DNA of 38,404 nucleotides from assembly GCA_945883285.1 (NCBI GenBank), contig CAMCXH010000009.1, positions 1 through 38,404 of the forward strand, read 5' to 3'. Below the pieces are notes generated by a model that was given only the letters and a program-made list of their open reading frames with translations, was not told the DNA's origin and made no database searches. A program made the position numbers and the translations under genes. Shown here piece after piece: positions 1 through 10,039 of the stretch (its first letter is position 1; each line of letters opens with the position of its first letter). This DNA is from Bordetella parapertussis. GTDB taxonomy: Bacteria; Pseudomonadota; Gammaproteobacteria; Burkholderiales; Burkholderiaceae_E.

Positions 1-328
1 GCGCCTGCCAGATCAGCAGCTTGCACGCGCCGCCGCTGCGCTCGGTCAGTTCGATGGAGGGTCGGGCGGCGACCTGGCGGAAGTCGGCGAGCGCAAACTT
101 GCAGCTGCCACGCTTGCCGACCCACAGTTGCCACGACAGCGCCTCGACCCGGTTGGCGCGCACCGTGAGCTGGGCATTTTCGCGAAAGCCGTCTTCTTCG
201 GTCTGAGCGCAACTGGCCGACAGGTCGATCGGACGATCGGGAATCGGTGTGGAAGGGCCAACACCAGCACAGGCGGTCAGCAGCACGATCATGCATGCCA
301 CCGCCCACGACTGCATACCGCGGAGCAT
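1..328 (-). CDS. Putative lipoprotein, 3' end cut off by the window edge
   Basis: An open frame on the minus strand runs off the left edge. It begins ATG 3 bases after the gatA stop codon. The N-terminus has one Arg, a short hydrophobic stretch and a lipobox (LLTAC, Cys about residue 20), so the product is probably exported and lipid-anchored. The next part of the protein is short, polar and has further Cys residues (around SCAQ, GSC and GAC), giving no family I recognise. An internal in-frame ATG at 316 is possible, but starting there removes the only positive charge before the hydrophobic core, so I prefer 328. Tight spacing suggests cotranscription with gatCA. Only about 109 residues are visible and the function is unknown. 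Confidence 0.7.
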   Translation of the reverse strand, partial: MLRGMQSWAVACMIVLLTACAGVGPSTPIPDRPIDLSASCAQTEEDGFRENAQLTVRANRVEALSWQLWVGKRGSCKFALADFRQVAARPSIELTERSGGACKLLIWQA

Positions 329-331
329 GGC

Positions 332-1846
332 TCAGGCGGGCGGCCGGCGCAGGTGCCAGTCGCTTGAGAGCTGGAATCGATGGGCCACACCCAGCAGTTG
401 CGACTCGGCAAGACGCGGGCCGATGAGTTGAAGCCCAACCGGACGGCCGCCCGCACCGAAGCCGACCGGCATCGACAGCCCGGGCAGACCGGCAAGCGAA
501 GCGCCCAGGGTGTAGATGTCGGCGAGATAACTGGCAACCGGGTCGTCGCCTTTTTCGCCGAGATTCCAGGCTACCGTGGGCGAGACAGGCCCGGCGATCA
601 GGTCGACCTGAGCAAAGGCTGCCTCGAAATCCTCGGCGATCAGGCGGCGAAGTTTCTGAGCCTGCAGGTAATAGGCATCGTAATAGCCATGCGAGAGCAC
701 ATAAGTGCCGACCATGATCCGGCGACGGACCTCGGGACCGAAGCCCTCGGCACGGCTTTTACGGTAGAGATCGCGCAGATCGGTGTAGTGCTCGGCGCGA
801 TGGCCGTATCGCACACCGTCGAATCGGGACAGATTGCTTGAGGCCTCGGCCGGGGCGATCACGTAATAGGCCGGGATAGTAAGCTGGGTGCGCGGCAGGG
901 AGATGTCGTGCAGCTCGGCGCCCAGCGAAACCAGCCCGTCGAGCGCAATGCGAACCGCCTGCTCGACATCGGCCGACAGCCCCTGCGCGAAATACTCGCG
1001 CGGCAGGCCGATGCGAAGGCCCGCCAGCGGCCGGGACTCGGTGAGGCTGGCAGCACGCGACGCGGGCAACACCGGCGCCAGCATTCCGGCAACAAAATCG
1101 TCGGCCTCCCGCTCGAGGCTGGTGGCATCACGCGGATCGAAGCCGGACATGGCACTCAGCAGCGCCGCACAGTCGGCGGCCGAGGCGGCCATCGCGCCAC
1201 CCTGATCAAGGCTTGAGGCAAAGGCAATCATGCCGAAGCGCGAGACCCGCCCATACGTGGGCTTGATGCCGGTGATGCCGCACATCGCTGCCGGCTGACG
1301 AACCGACCCGCCGGTATCGGTGCCAGTGGCCAGTGGCGCCAGCCCTGCCGCGACCGCAGCCGCCGAGCCACCGGACGAGCCACCCGGCACCGCAGCGGTA
1401 TCCCAGGGATTGCGCACCGCGCCGAAAAACGAGTTTTCGTTGGCCGAGCCCATGGCGAACTCGTCGCAGTTGGTCTTGCCCAGACAGACTGCGCCAGCTG
1501 CGGCCAGCTTTTCGACTACGGTGGCATCAAAGGGGCTGACATAGTCGGCCAGCATTTTTGAGCCGGCGGTCGATCGCCACTGGCGCGTCACGAAGATGTC
1601 CTTGTGGGCGATCGGCATACCCAGCAGCGGCGCGCGTTCGCCGGCGACCAGGCGCCGATCGGCCAGGTGAGCCTGCGCAAGCGTTGCCTCGGGCCGGACA
1701 TCGATGAAGGCGTTGAGGGAGCTGGCCTCGATGCGCTGCAGAAAATGCGCGGCGAGAGCTTCGGCGCTGACCTCGCCTGCGTCAAGCGCCTTGCGCAGCG
1801 CCGAAGCGGGAAGGGCGTGCCAGGCAGGTGTCAGGCCCGACGTCAT
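332..1846 (-). CDS. gatA: Aspartyl/glutamyl-tRNA(Asn/Gln) amidotransferase subunit A
   Basis: This is the glutaminase/amidase subunit of GatCAB. It releases ammonia from glutamine so that misacylated Glu-tRNA(Gln) or Asp-tRNA(Asn) can be amidated in the cytoplasm. The 504-residue protein has the amidase-signature fold throughout. The Ser-cisSer-Lys triad can be placed at Lys82 (in PIAHKDIF), Ser157 (in [11 protein letters not shown]) and Ser181 (in [10 protein letters not shown]), with the same 75- and 99-residue spacing as known GatA proteins. The ATG overlaps the gatC stop codon by 4 bases (ATGA), which implies translational coupling. Length is slightly above the usual 485-495 residues. gatB is not in the visible part; a small lipoprotein gene follows instead. 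Confidence 0.97.
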   Translation of the reverse strand: MTSGLTPAWHALPASALRKALDAGEVSAEALAAHFLQRIEASSLNAFIDVRPEATLAQAHLADRRLVAGERAPLLGMPIAHKDIFVTRQWRSTAGSKMLADYVSPFDATVVEKLAAAGAVCLGKTNCDEFAMGSANENSFFGAVRNPWDTAAVPGGSSGGSAAAVAAGLAPLATGTDTGGSVRQPAAMCGITGIKPTYGRVSRFGMIAFASSLDQGGAMAASAADCAALLSAMSGFDPRDATSLEREADDFVAGMLAPVLPASRAASLTESRPLAGLRIGLPREYFAQGLSADVEQAVRIALDGLVSLGAELHDISLPRTQLTIPAYYVIAPAEASSNLSRFDGVRYGHRAEHYTDLRDLYRKSRAEGFGPEVRRRIMVGTYVLSHGYYDAYYLQAQKLRRLIAEDFEAAFAQVDLIAGPVSPTVAWNLGEKGDDPVASYLADIYTLGASLAGLPGLSMPVGFGAGGRPVGLQLIGPRLAESQLLGVAHRFQLSSDWHLRRPPA

Positions 1847-2130
1847 TCGATCACCCGCGGCACGAGATAAAGGCCGTGATCGGTCGCCGGCGCGCCCTGC
1901 TGATAGTCGGCACGGCGGTCGGGTTCGGTGACCTGATCGGGGCGCAGGCGCAGCGAAGGCTCGCCCGCATGCGTCATCGGCTCGACACCGGTGGTGTCGA
2001 CCGCCTGCAGCGTTTCGATCAGCCCCATCACGCTGTTGAGTTGCGCCAGCATCAGCGAGGCCTCATCAGGAGACAGTTCGAGGCGGGCAAGCTCGGCGAT
2101 TCGGGCGACTTCGGTAGCGGTGAGGGACAG
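1843..2130 (-). CDS. gatC: Aspartyl/glutamyl-tRNA amidotransferase subunit C, CTG start
   Basis: GatC is the small belt subunit that holds GatA and GatB together. The first ATG in frame would give only 69 residues, beginning inside the conserved [20 protein letters not shown] segment. Reading upstream in the same frame restores the family N-terminus ([19 protein letters not shown]). The family's usual MSLT start coincides with a CTG codon at 2130-2128, preceded by AGGAG about 7 bases upstream. No ATG, GTG or TTG in that frame lies nearby; a TTG close by is out of frame. The resulting 95 residues is the normal GatC length. The stop overlaps the gatA start by 4 bases. Confidence 0.9.
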   Translation of the reverse strand: MSLTATEVARIAELARLELSPDEASLMLAQLNSVMGLIETLQAVDTTGVEPMTHAGEPSLRLRPDQVTEPDRRADYQQGAPATDHGLYLVPRVIE

Positions 2131-2164
2131 CGCAAGACTCCTGTTTATCTCGTGATCTGAAGGG

Positions 2165-2170
2165 ATTATA
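2165..2170 (-). promoter_or_regulatory. gatC: Candidate -10 hexamer (TATAAT) for gatCA
   Basis: A perfect TATAAT on the minus strand lies about 35 bases upstream of the gatC start. The -35 region at 17-bp spacing matches the consensus at only 3 of 6 positions, so this is a suggestion from the hexamer and position alone. Confidence 0.4.
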
Positions 2171-2173
2171 AGG

Positions 2174-3333
<1,160 letters not shown>

Positions 3334-3348
3334 CCTGAGGGCCGGGCA

Positions 3349-4260
3349 ATGGATCGAAGCCCGCCGCCGTTCTTCAAGCAGGGCCCGTCTGCTAACGCAC
3401 GGCTCGTGTTTTTCACGCTTCTGGGTCTGGCGCTGCTGATGATCGACGCACGCACCGGTGTGCTCAGCGCCATGCGCCAGGGCGTGGGCACGGTGCTCTA
3501 TCCGTTGCAGCGGGGCCTGCTCGTGCCGCGCGACACGCTCTCGATGACCTTCGACTATGTCGGCGAAATTGCCCGGCTGCGCACCGAAAACAGCGAACTG
3601 CGACGCATCGAGGCGGCCAACGCCCGGCAACTGCTGCAGGTCGAGCAACTCGCACAGGAAAATCACCAGTTGCGGGAAGTTCTGCAGGCGCGGGATCGCA
3701 GCGCGGTCAAGAGCGTCGTGGCCGAGGTGCTCTACGACACCCGCGATCCCTTCAGCCGAAAACTGGTGCTCGACAAGGGTCTGCAGCAGGGCATCACGGC
3801 CGGACAACCCGTGGTCGATGCCACAGGGGTGGTCGGCCAGATCACCCGGGTGTTTCCACTGACCGCCGAACTCACCATGGTGACCGATCGCAACCTGAGC
3901 ATCCCGGTTCAGGTTCAGCGCAGCGGCCAGCGAGCGATCGCCACCGGCAGTACGACCGCGGGTCGTCTCGAATTGCGCTATATGCTGGTCAATGCCGATA
4001 TCCGGGAAGGCGACACCATCGTGACATCAGGGCTCGACAGCCTCTATCCGCCAGGCTTGCCGGTCGGTCGCGTGGTCACGATCGATCGCAGCGGCAGCGG
4101 CAACTTTGCCCGTGTGGTGGTCGAGCCGATTGCCAGCATCGAGAGCAGCCGCCTGCTGCTGGTGCTGCTGGTCGACCGTTCCGGATTGCCGCCACCGCCG
4201 CCGGTCGAGGCGGTCGAGACGCCGCGCAGCAAGCGCGCCGCCGCCGCACGGCGCAACTGA
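3349..4260 (+). CDS. mreC: Rod-shape-determining protein MreC
   Basis: Bitopic inner-membrane protein linking the MreB filament to PBP2 in the periplasm. The 303 residues show the family layout: a short cytoplasmic N-terminus, one membrane segment near residues 18-36, a coiled coil (about 62-112, rich in Leu, Glu and Gln heptads), then the beta-barrel domain to about residue 275. The tail is rich in Pro, Arg and Ala (from about 280) and is probably disordered. It starts 15 bases after mreB, consistent with one transcript. Confidence 0.96.
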   Translation: MDRSPPPFFKQGPSANARLVFFTLLGLALLMIDARTGVLSAMRQGVGTVLYPLQRGLLVPRDTLSMTFDYVGEIARLRTENSELRRIEAANARQLLQVEQLAQENHQLREVLQARDRSAVKSVVAEVLYDTRDPFSRKLVLDKGLQQGITAGQPVVDATGVVGQITRVFPLTAELTMVTDRNLSIPVQVQRSGQRAIATGSTTAGRLELRYMLVNADIREGDTIVTSGLDSLYPPGLPVGRVVTIDRSGSGNFARVVVEPIASIESSRLLLVLLVDRSGLPPPPPVEAVETPRSKRAAAARRN

Positions 4261-4280
4261 CGCGAACCGAGGCCGATCCG

Positions 4281-4796
4281 ATGCCAATGCCCGCCGAATA
4301 CCTGCTGCTGCCCGCCAATCGCGCCTTCATCGCCCTGTCGATCCTGGTCGCGCTGCTGCTCGACATCATGCCCTGGGGTCGCAGCTTTGGTGTCCCCGAC
4401 TTTCTCGCGGTGGTGCTGGTGTTCTGGAATATCCACCAGCCACGCATGGTGGGCTTTGGCGTGTCCTTTCTGGTGGGACTGATGATGGATGTGCATGCCT
4501 CGGCGCTGCTGGGCGAGCGGGCGCTGGCCTATACCCTGCTGTCCTACGGCGCCAGCACGATGCACCGGCGGGTGCCCTGGTTCAAGCTCGGCGGGCAGAT
4601 GCTGCATGTGCTGCCACTGTTCCTGGCCGCCCAGCTCGTGGTGGTGGCGGTGCGCATGGCAGTCGGTGGGCCCTTCCCGGGGCTTGGCTATTTTCTGCAG
4701 AGCGTGTCGTCGACCCTGTTGTGGCCGCTGGCAGACATGCTGCTGTTGCTGCCGCAGCGTCGCGCGGTCAATCGCGACGAAAACCGCCCGATCTGA
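4281..4796 (+). CDS. mreD: Rod-shape-determining protein MreD
   Basis: Small polytopic inner-membrane protein of the elongasome. The 171 residues contain about five hydrophobic segments, and the family is recognised from the pattern around LDIMPWG, FWNIHQPRMVGFGVSFLVGLMMD-type residues (roughly 31-75) and the position between mreC and mrdA. The biochemical role in the family is poorly defined; it is needed for rod shape and interacts with MreC. It starts 20 bases after mreC. Confidence 0.94.
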   Translation: MPMPAEYLLLPANRAFIALSILVALLLDIMPWGRSFGVPDFLAVVLVFWNIHQPRMVGFGVSFLVGLMMDVHASALLGERALAYTLLSYGASTMHRRVPWFKLGGQMLHVLPLFLAAQLVVVAVRMAVGGPFPGLGYFLQSVSSTLLWPLADMLLLLPQRRAVNRDENRPI

Positions 4797-4805
4797 GCCC
4801 CGACC

Positions 4806-6881
4806 GTGATCGACGTCAGCAAGAGCGAAACCGACCTGAGAAGACTGCGCTGGCGACTGGTGTTCGCCGGGGTGATGGTCGTCCTGATGTTCTGTGTCGT
4901 GCTCTCGCGCTTCGTCTGGCTCCAGATCGTCCGGCATGATGCCTTTCACGCGCAGGCCGAGGACAATCGCATCACGGTCGTACCGGTGGCACCGGCACGC
5001 GGCCTGATCTACGACCGCAACGGCGTCATGCTGGCCGAGAACGTCTCGGCCTTCACACTCGAGCTGTCACCGCGGCAGATCGCTGATCTCGACAAGACGA
5101 TTGATGAGCTGGCACAGATCATCGAAATCGGTCAGCGCGAACGCCGCCGCTTCAAGCGCCTCTACGACGACTCGCGCAATGCCGAGTGGCTGCCGCTGAA
5201 GACCCGTCTCACTGATGAAGAAGTCGCCCGGATCGCCGCGAATCGGTTTCGCTTCGAAGGCGTCGAAGTGCGGGCCAGGCTGTTTCGCAACTATCCGCTG
5301 GGCGACACCGGTGCCCATGTGGTCGGCTATATCGGTCGCATATCCCCCGATGAAAAGCGCCGCCTCGATGACGATGGCGAGAACTCCGACTACGCCGGCC
5401 TGAGCCATATGGGCAAGGTCGGGGTGGAGCTGAGCTACGAAAGCACGCTGCGCGGCGAGACCGGTTTTGAGGAGGTTGAAGTCTCGGCCGGTGGCAGGGC
5501 GGTGCGTTCGCTGTCGCGCGACCCCGCGCAGACCGGCAAGAACCTCACCTTATCGATCGATATCCGGCTGCAGCGCCTGGTGCAGGAGTGGTACGGCAAG
5601 CGCAAGGGTGCGATGGTCGCGATCGATCCGGCCACCGGCGAAGTGCTGGCCTTCGTCTCGATGCCCACCTTCGACCCGAACAACTTCATCGACGGGATCG
5701 ACCCGCAGACCTGGCAGTCGCTCAACGAGGATCCCGACAAGCCGATGCTCAACCGGGCGCTTCGGGGCACCTATCCGCCCGGCTCGACCTACAAGCCCTT
5801 CATGGCACTGGCCATATTGGAGAACGGCGTACGCAGCCCGACTGCCACCATCAACGATCCGGGCTATTTCATGCTCGGCGGCCACAGGTTTCGCGACTCG
5901 AATCCCAACGGCCATGGCGCGGTCGATCTGCGAAAATCCATTGCGGTCTCGTCTGACACCTACTACTACGGCGCGGCCTACGAGCTCGGTGTCGACCGCA
6001 TTCACGACTTCATGAAACCCTGGGGATTCGGGCAACTCACCGGCATCGATATGCCCAGCGAAACCACCGGCATCCTGCCGTCGTCGGCCTGGAAGATGAA
6101 GCGCTACAAGACCCGATGGCTGCCGGGCGAGACGCCATCGATCGGCATCGGGCAGGGCTACAACGCTTTCACCATTCTGCAGCTTGCCAATGCCACCGCG
6201 ATCCTGGCCAATGGCGGCAGGGTTCTGAGGCCGCATGTCGTCAAGTCGATTGTCGATCCGATCGACGGCAGTCGTATCCCAGCAGTCAATCAGCCTGATG
6301 TCACCCTCCCTCTGCGGCCCGACTATGTTGCGCTGGTCAAGCAGGGCATGGTCGATGTCAACCGCACGGGTACCGGTCGGGGCGCCTTTGCGGGCGCTGA
6401 ATATGTGGCCGCGGGCAAGACCGGGACGGCACAGGTGATCGGTATCAAGCAGAACGAAAAATATGACGCCAGACGGATTGCCGAGCGCTTTCGTGATCAC
6501 TCGCTCTTCATGGCCTTTGCACCATTGGACAAACCCCGGATCGCGCTCGCGCTGATCGTCGAGAACGGCGGCTTCGGCGCACAGGCCGCAGCGCCGATTG
6601 CCCGCAAGGTGTTCGATTATGCGTTGCTTGGCAAGCTGCCCAAGGACACGGCCGAGCCCTTCCCCGCCAGACCGGAGCTTGACGAAAGCGAGATGCGCGA
6701 CGTCCCCGAACCCGAGCCCGAGCCGGCCGCCGGCCCTGCACCGGGGGCCGCTGCGGCGTCCTCCACACCACCAGCCTCACCACCAGCCTCACCACCAGCC
6801 TCACAGAAAGTCGCCCCGAAACCTGCGCCGACCACCGTCAAACCCGGCACCGCGCCAACCGCCATTGGCGCTGGCAACTGA
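4806..6881 (+). CDS. mrdA: Penicillin-binding protein 2 (elongasome transpeptidase)
   Basis: Class B PBP that cross-links lateral-wall peptidoglycan together with RodA. The start is GTG, 9 bases after mreD. A short cytoplasmic N-terminus and one membrane anchor (about 16-40) are followed by the pedestal domain (from about 55) and the transpeptidase domain (about 260-610). The catalytic motifs are Ser327-Thr-Tyr-Lys330, Ser382-Ser-Asp384 and Lys538-Thr-Gly540. At 691 residues it is longer than the E. coli protein (633). The extra length is a Pro/Ala-rich periplasmic tail after about residue 635 that contains three perfect 12-bp repeats. The stop overlaps the rodA start by one base. Confidence 0.97.
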   Translation: MIDVSKSETDLRRLRWRLVFAGVMVVLMFCVVLSRFVWLQIVRHDAFHAQAEDNRITVVPVAPARGLIYDRNGVMLAENVSAFTLELSPRQIADLDKTIDELAQIIEIGQRERRRFKRLYDDSRNAEWLPLKTRLTDEEVARIAANRFRFEGVEVRARLFRNYPLGDTGAHVVGYIGRISPDEKRRLDDDGENSDYAGLSHMGKVGVELSYESTLRGETGFEEVEVSAGGRAVRSLSRDPAQTGKNLTLSIDIRLQRLVQEWYGKRKGAMVAIDPATGEVLAFVSMPTFDPNNFIDGIDPQTWQSLNEDPDKPMLNRALRGTYPPGSTYKPFMALAILENGVRSPTATINDPGYFMLGGHRFRDSNPNGHGAVDLRKSIAVSSDTYYYGAAYELGVDRIHDFMKPWGFGQLTGIDMPSETTGILPSSAWKMKRYKTRWLPGETPSIGIGQGYNAFTILQLANATAILANGGRVLRPHVVKSIVDPIDGSRIPAVNQPDVTLPLRPDYVALVKQGMVDVNRTGTGRGAFAGAEYVAAGKTGTAQVIGIKQNEKYDARRIAERFRDHSLFMAFAPLDKPRIALALIVENGGFGAQAAAPIARKVFDYALLGKLPKDTAEPFPARPELDESEMRDVPEPEPEPAAGPAPGAAAASSTPPASPPASPPASQKVAPKPAPTTVKPGTAPTAIGAGN
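6768..6803 (+). repeat. 12-bp tandem repeat in the mrdA 3' end
   Basis: Three perfect head-to-tail copies of CCACCAGCCTCA encode Pro-Pro-Ala-Ser repeats in the disordered C-terminal tail of PBP2. The unit is a multiple of three, so gain or loss of copies would keep the frame. Confidence 0.9.
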
Positions 6882-8011
6882 TGGGTTCGACCGCCCTGTC
6901 GCTCAATCGACGCTCCCCGTGGGAGCAGGTGAGTCGATTCATTTTCGTCTTCGACCGACCGCTGCTGATTGCGCTTGGCGTGGTCCTGATCATCAGTATC
7001 GCCACGATGTACTCGGCCGGGCTCGACTTTCCGGGCCGCTTCAACGGGCACCTTCGCAATATCGGCATTGCCCTGGCAGTACTGTGGGTGGCCGCGCTGC
7101 TGCCGCCCAGCATGCTGATGCGAGCCGCCCTGCCGCTCTATGTGCTCAGCATTGCCCTGCTGGTGGCGGTGGCGCTCTTTGGCTCGACCAGCAAGGGAGC
7201 GACCCGCTGGCTCGATCTTGGCTTTACCCGCATCCAGCCCTCCGAAATGCTGAAGATCACCACGCCGCTGATGCTGGCCTGGTACTTCGACAAGCGTGAA
7301 GGCGCCTTGCGCTGGTTCGACTTCCTGATCGCGGTCGCCCTGCTCATCGTGCCCTTCGGACTGATCGCCAAGCAGCCCGACCTCGGCACCGGCATCCTGG
7401 TGCTGGCGGCCGGTGCCTATGTGATCTTTTTTGCCGGACTGAGCTGGCGGCTGATCATCGGCATCACGGTCGCCGGACTCGCCGCCATGCCGCTGATCTG
7501 GATCAAGCTGCATGATTACCAGCGCCAGCGCGTACTGACACTGCTCGATCCGACCTCTGATCCGCTTGGCAAGGGATTTCACATCATCCAGTCGACGATT
7601 GCCGTCGGCTCGGGCGGCCTCTCGGGCAAGGGCTGGACCCTCGGCACGCAAACCCATCTCGAGTTCATCCCCGAGCGCACCACCGACTTCATCATGGCGG
7701 TGTATGCAGAAGAATTCGGTCTGTACGGGGTAATGATCCTGATGCTGCTTTATCTGGCGATCATCTTTCGCGGACTGATGATCTCCGGCGGCGCCGGCAC
7801 CACCTTCGGGCGGCTGCTGGCCGGATCGATCACCCTGAGTTTTTTCACCTATTGCTTCGTGAACATGGGCATGGTGATCGGCATCCTGCCGGTGGTGGGC
7901 GTGCCCCTGCCCTGGATGTCATACGGCGGGACCGCGTTGCTGACGCTCGGACTGAGCATGGGCATGCTGATGAGCATTCACCGGCATCGCAGCCCGATGA
8001 TGCCGCGCTGA
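6881..8011 (+). CDS. rodA: Peptidoglycan glycosyltransferase RodA (SEDS family)
   Basis: SEDS-family enzyme that polymerises lipid II into glycan strands, paired with PBP2. The 376 residues have about ten membrane segments. The signature region GTQTHLEFIPERTTDFIMAV contains Asp269, which corresponds to the essential Asp of characterised RodA proteins. The PWMSYGGTALLTLGLSMGML segment near the C-terminus is also typical. The start ATG shares one base with the mrdA stop (TGATG), indicating coupled translation of the two partners. It is the last gene of the elongasome operon. Confidence 0.97.
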   Translation: MGSTALSLNRRSPWEQVSRFIFVFDRPLLIALGVVLIISIATMYSAGLDFPGRFNGHLRNIGIALAVLWVAALLPPSMLMRAALPLYVLSIALLVAVALFGSTSKGATRWLDLGFTRIQPSEMLKITTPLMLAWYFDKREGALRWFDFLIAVALLIVPFGLIAKQPDLGTGILVLAAGAYVIFFAGLSWRLIIGITVAGLAAMPLIWIKLHDYQRQRVLTLLDPTSDPLGKGFHIIQSTIAVGSGGLSGKGWTLGTQTHLEFIPERTTDFIMAVYAEEFGLYGVMILMLLYLAIIFRGLMISGGAGTTFGRLLAGSITLSFFTYCFVNMGMVIGILPVVGVPLPWMSYGGTALLTLGLSMGMLMSIHRHRSPMMPR

Positions 8012-8012
8012 A

Positions 8013-8035
8013 CGGCCCGACCCTCAGTCGGGCCG
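8013..8035. terminator. Hairpin between convergent rodA and quinone oxidoreductase genes
   Basis: Arms CGGCCCGAC and GTCGGGCCG form a perfect 9-bp GC-rich stem around a 5-base loop, starting 2 bases after the rodA stop. The stop codon of the opposite gene lies within the loop. There is no T-run, so it may act as a transcript-end stabiliser or a Rho-assisted site for both strands rather than a classic intrinsic terminator. Confidence 0.6.
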
Positions 8036-9028
8036 CACCGAGAACATGATCTTGCCGATGTGCTCGGAGCTTTCCATCAGGGCGTGCGCTTCGGCTGCCT
8101 GCTCGAGCGCAAAGACCTTGTAGATCGACGGCAGCAGCCGCCCCTGCTCGAGCATTGGCCAGATGTGGGTGCGCAAGGCAGCCGCCAGATCGGCCTTGTT
8201 GGCGGCCGAGCGAGGACGCATGGTCGAGCCGGTCACGGTCAGCCGCTTGGTCATGATCGGCATCAGGTCGATCTCGACTTTTGACGGCTGCAGGAAGGCG
8301 ATCTGCACCAGCCGTCCATCGACCGCCAGCAGCTTGAGGTTCTTCTCGACATAGGTGCCACCCACCATGTCGAGAATGAGATTGACGCCGCGACTGCCGG
8401 TGATCTTGAGCGTCTGGGCAACGAAATCCTGCTGCCGGTAGTCGATCGCGGCATCGGCCCCCAGTGCCAGGCAGGCGGCGGCTTTCTGGGCATTGCCCAC
8501 GGTGCAGATCACGGTCGCGCCCCAGGCCTTGGCGATCTGGATGGCGGTGATGCCGATGCCCGACGAGCCGCCATGGATCAGGACGGTGTCGCCGGCGGCC
8601 AGTCGCCCGCGCTCGACCAGATTGGCCCAGACGGTGAAATAGGTTTCGGGCAGGGCGGCTGCCTGCATCATGGTCAGACCCGCCGGCACCGGCAGGACCT
8701 GACCGGCCGGGGCGGCGGCATAGTCGGCATAGCCCCCGCCATTGGCCAGCGCGCACACCGCTTCGCCGATCTTCCATTCGGTGACGCCCTGGCCAAGCGC
8801 GACGATGCGCCCGGCCACCTCAAGGCCCAGGTGCGGGGATGCATCGGCAGGCGGCGGATAACGGCCGCTGCGCTGGATGCAGTCGGGGCGATTGACGCCG
8901 GCGGCAACTACCTCGATCAGCACCTCGCCGGCACCGAGCTCCGGCACCTCGCGGGTGGCAACTTTCAGCACTTCCGGGCCGCCCCCGTTTCCGTGGTCGA
9001 CATAGCGCATGGTGGCAGGAATCGGCAT
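8024..9028 (-). CDS. NAD(P)H quinone oxidoreductase, PIG3 type
   Basis: Zinc-independent medium-chain dehydrogenase/reductase related to TP53I3/PIG3. It is expected to reduce quinones or enones with NADPH. The 334 residues contain the GroES-like half (GVNRPDCIQRSGRYPPPADA near the N-terminus), the LPETYFTVWANL segment, a nucleotide-binding loop (HGGSSGIGITAIQIAKAWG) and the C-terminal ALMESSEHIGKIMFSV typical of the PIG3 subfamily. The frame stays open far upstream across the next gene, but that extension is not real. An AAAGAG 6 bases upstream supports the ATG at 9028; an ATG at 9034 has no spacing for it. It is the last gene of a three-gene minus operon, 25 bases after its neighbour. Confidence 0.93.
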   Translation of the reverse strand: MPIPATMRYVDHGNGGGPEVLKVATREVPELGAGEVLIEVVAAGVNRPDCIQRSGRYPPPADASPHLGLEVAGRIVALGQGVTEWKIGEAVCALANGGGYADYAAAPAGQVLPVPAGLTMMQAAALPETYFTVWANLVERGRLAAGDTVLIHGGSSGIGITAIQIAKAWGATVICTVGNAQKAAACLALGADAAIDYRQQDFVAQTLKITGSRGVNLILDMVGGTYVEKNLKLLAVDGRLVQIAFLQPSKVEIDLMPIMTKRLTVTGSTMRPRSAANKADLAAALRTHIWPMLEQGRLLPSIYKVFALEQAAEAHALMESSEHIGKIMFSVRPD

Positions 9029-9053
9029 GGTCATCTCTTTGGGGTGTCGGCTG

Positions 9054-10028
9054 TCAGTGGTCGGGCTGAAGCATCGCCTCGATGATGCGCTGGACCGCCA
9101 GCGCGTCACTGAAATCGGGCAGGGAGTGCGATTCGCCGGCCAGCATCGCGCAAAGCTGCTTGAGCTGGCGCTGGTAGGTGGCGGTTCGTGGGTCGGCGGG
9201 CAAACCCGGCACCGGACGCCCCTGCGGCGACGCGGCATCGATGAGTTCGAGGCGATACCAGTCGGACAGCCGCAATTCGCTGTGCGCGCCAATGAATCGG
9301 GCCTCGACCAGATCGGGGTCGGCACCACCGGTGCTTGCCGACAGCGACACCGGAACACCAGCGCAGCGCAGTGCTGCGGTGATCGACTGCTCGCAGGCAC
9401 CGGAAGGCGTGTCCGGCCAACGCACCTGTGCGCCCTTGAGCACCACATCACCCAGCAGGCGGTGCAGCAGATAGACAAAGTGCGAGGCGACCTCACGGGT
9501 GAAGCCGCCCTGATCGGCGCGCTGCAGCCAGGTCGCATCGGCCTGCCAGGCTCGCGGCCACTGGTGAAAGCGCAGACGGATCTCGATGCTGCGCAATCCG
9601 AAGGACGGCTCAGCGATGGTCTGCGCCATCAGGCTGACCGCATCCGACGAGGCGAAGACGAAGTTGACCGCCTGTGCCAGTCCGCTGCGATCCATGGCCT
9701 CGGTGAGTGCCTGGCTGGCGGCAACATCGACGCCCAGCGGCTTCTCGCAAAAAACCGCCTTGCCGGCAGCGATCGCCGCGCGAACATAGGCTTCGTGCGC
9801 CAGCGGCGGCACACCGATATAGACCACATCCACATCAAGCCGCTCGATCGCCTCGGCTGCGCTGGCGCACAGGGGCAGCCCGGGATAAGCCGCCGCGGCG
9901 GCCGACCTGGCCTGCGCCGAATTGTCGTAGGCCGCCACCACCTGCAGCCCCGGGATCGCCGGTGCGTGCTCGAGCATGCGCCGCCCGATCACGCCCAGAC
10001 CAATCACCGCCATGCCAAAAGGCTTCAT
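9054..10028 (-). CDS. Gfo/Idh/MocA family oxidoreductase
   Basis: NAD(P)-dependent dehydrogenase of the glucose-fructose oxidoreductase/inositol dehydrogenase family. The 324 residues start with a Rossmann fold (MAVIGLGVIGRRMLEHAPAI). Further on, VDVVYIGVPPLAHEAYVRAA and the catalytic EKP motif (VFCEKPLGVD, about residue 95) are present, followed by the C-terminal alpha/beta domain. The substrate cannot be inferred; family members act on sugars, inositols, biliverdin, dihydrodiols and others. The gene begins 11 bases after the upstream cupin dioxygenase gene and ends 25 bases before the quinone oxidoreductase gene, so the three are probably cotranscribed. Confidence 0.92.
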   Translation of the reverse strand: MKPFGMAVIGLGVIGRRMLEHAPAIPGLQVVAAYDNSAQARSAAAAAYPGLPLCASAAEAIERLDVDVVYIGVPPLAHEAYVRAAIAAGKAVFCEKPLGVDVAASQALTEAMDRSGLAQAVNFVFASSDAVSLMAQTIAEPSFGLRSIEIRLRFHQWPRAWQADATWLQRADQGGFTREVASHFVYLLHRLLGDVVLKGAQVRWPDTPSGACEQSITAALRCAGVPVSLSASTGGADPDLVEARFIGAHSELRLSDWYRLELIDAASPQGRPVPGLPADPRTATYQRQLKQLCAMLAGESHSLPDFSDALAVQRIIEAMLQPDH

Positions 10029-10039
10029 CGGCAGCCCGC

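Noticed and set aside
9029-9538. N-terminal extension of the quinone oxidoreductase frame over the Gfo/Idh/MocA gene
   Set aside because: The extra residues are low-complexity and out of frame with a clear gene; a proper ribosome binding site supports the start at 9028.
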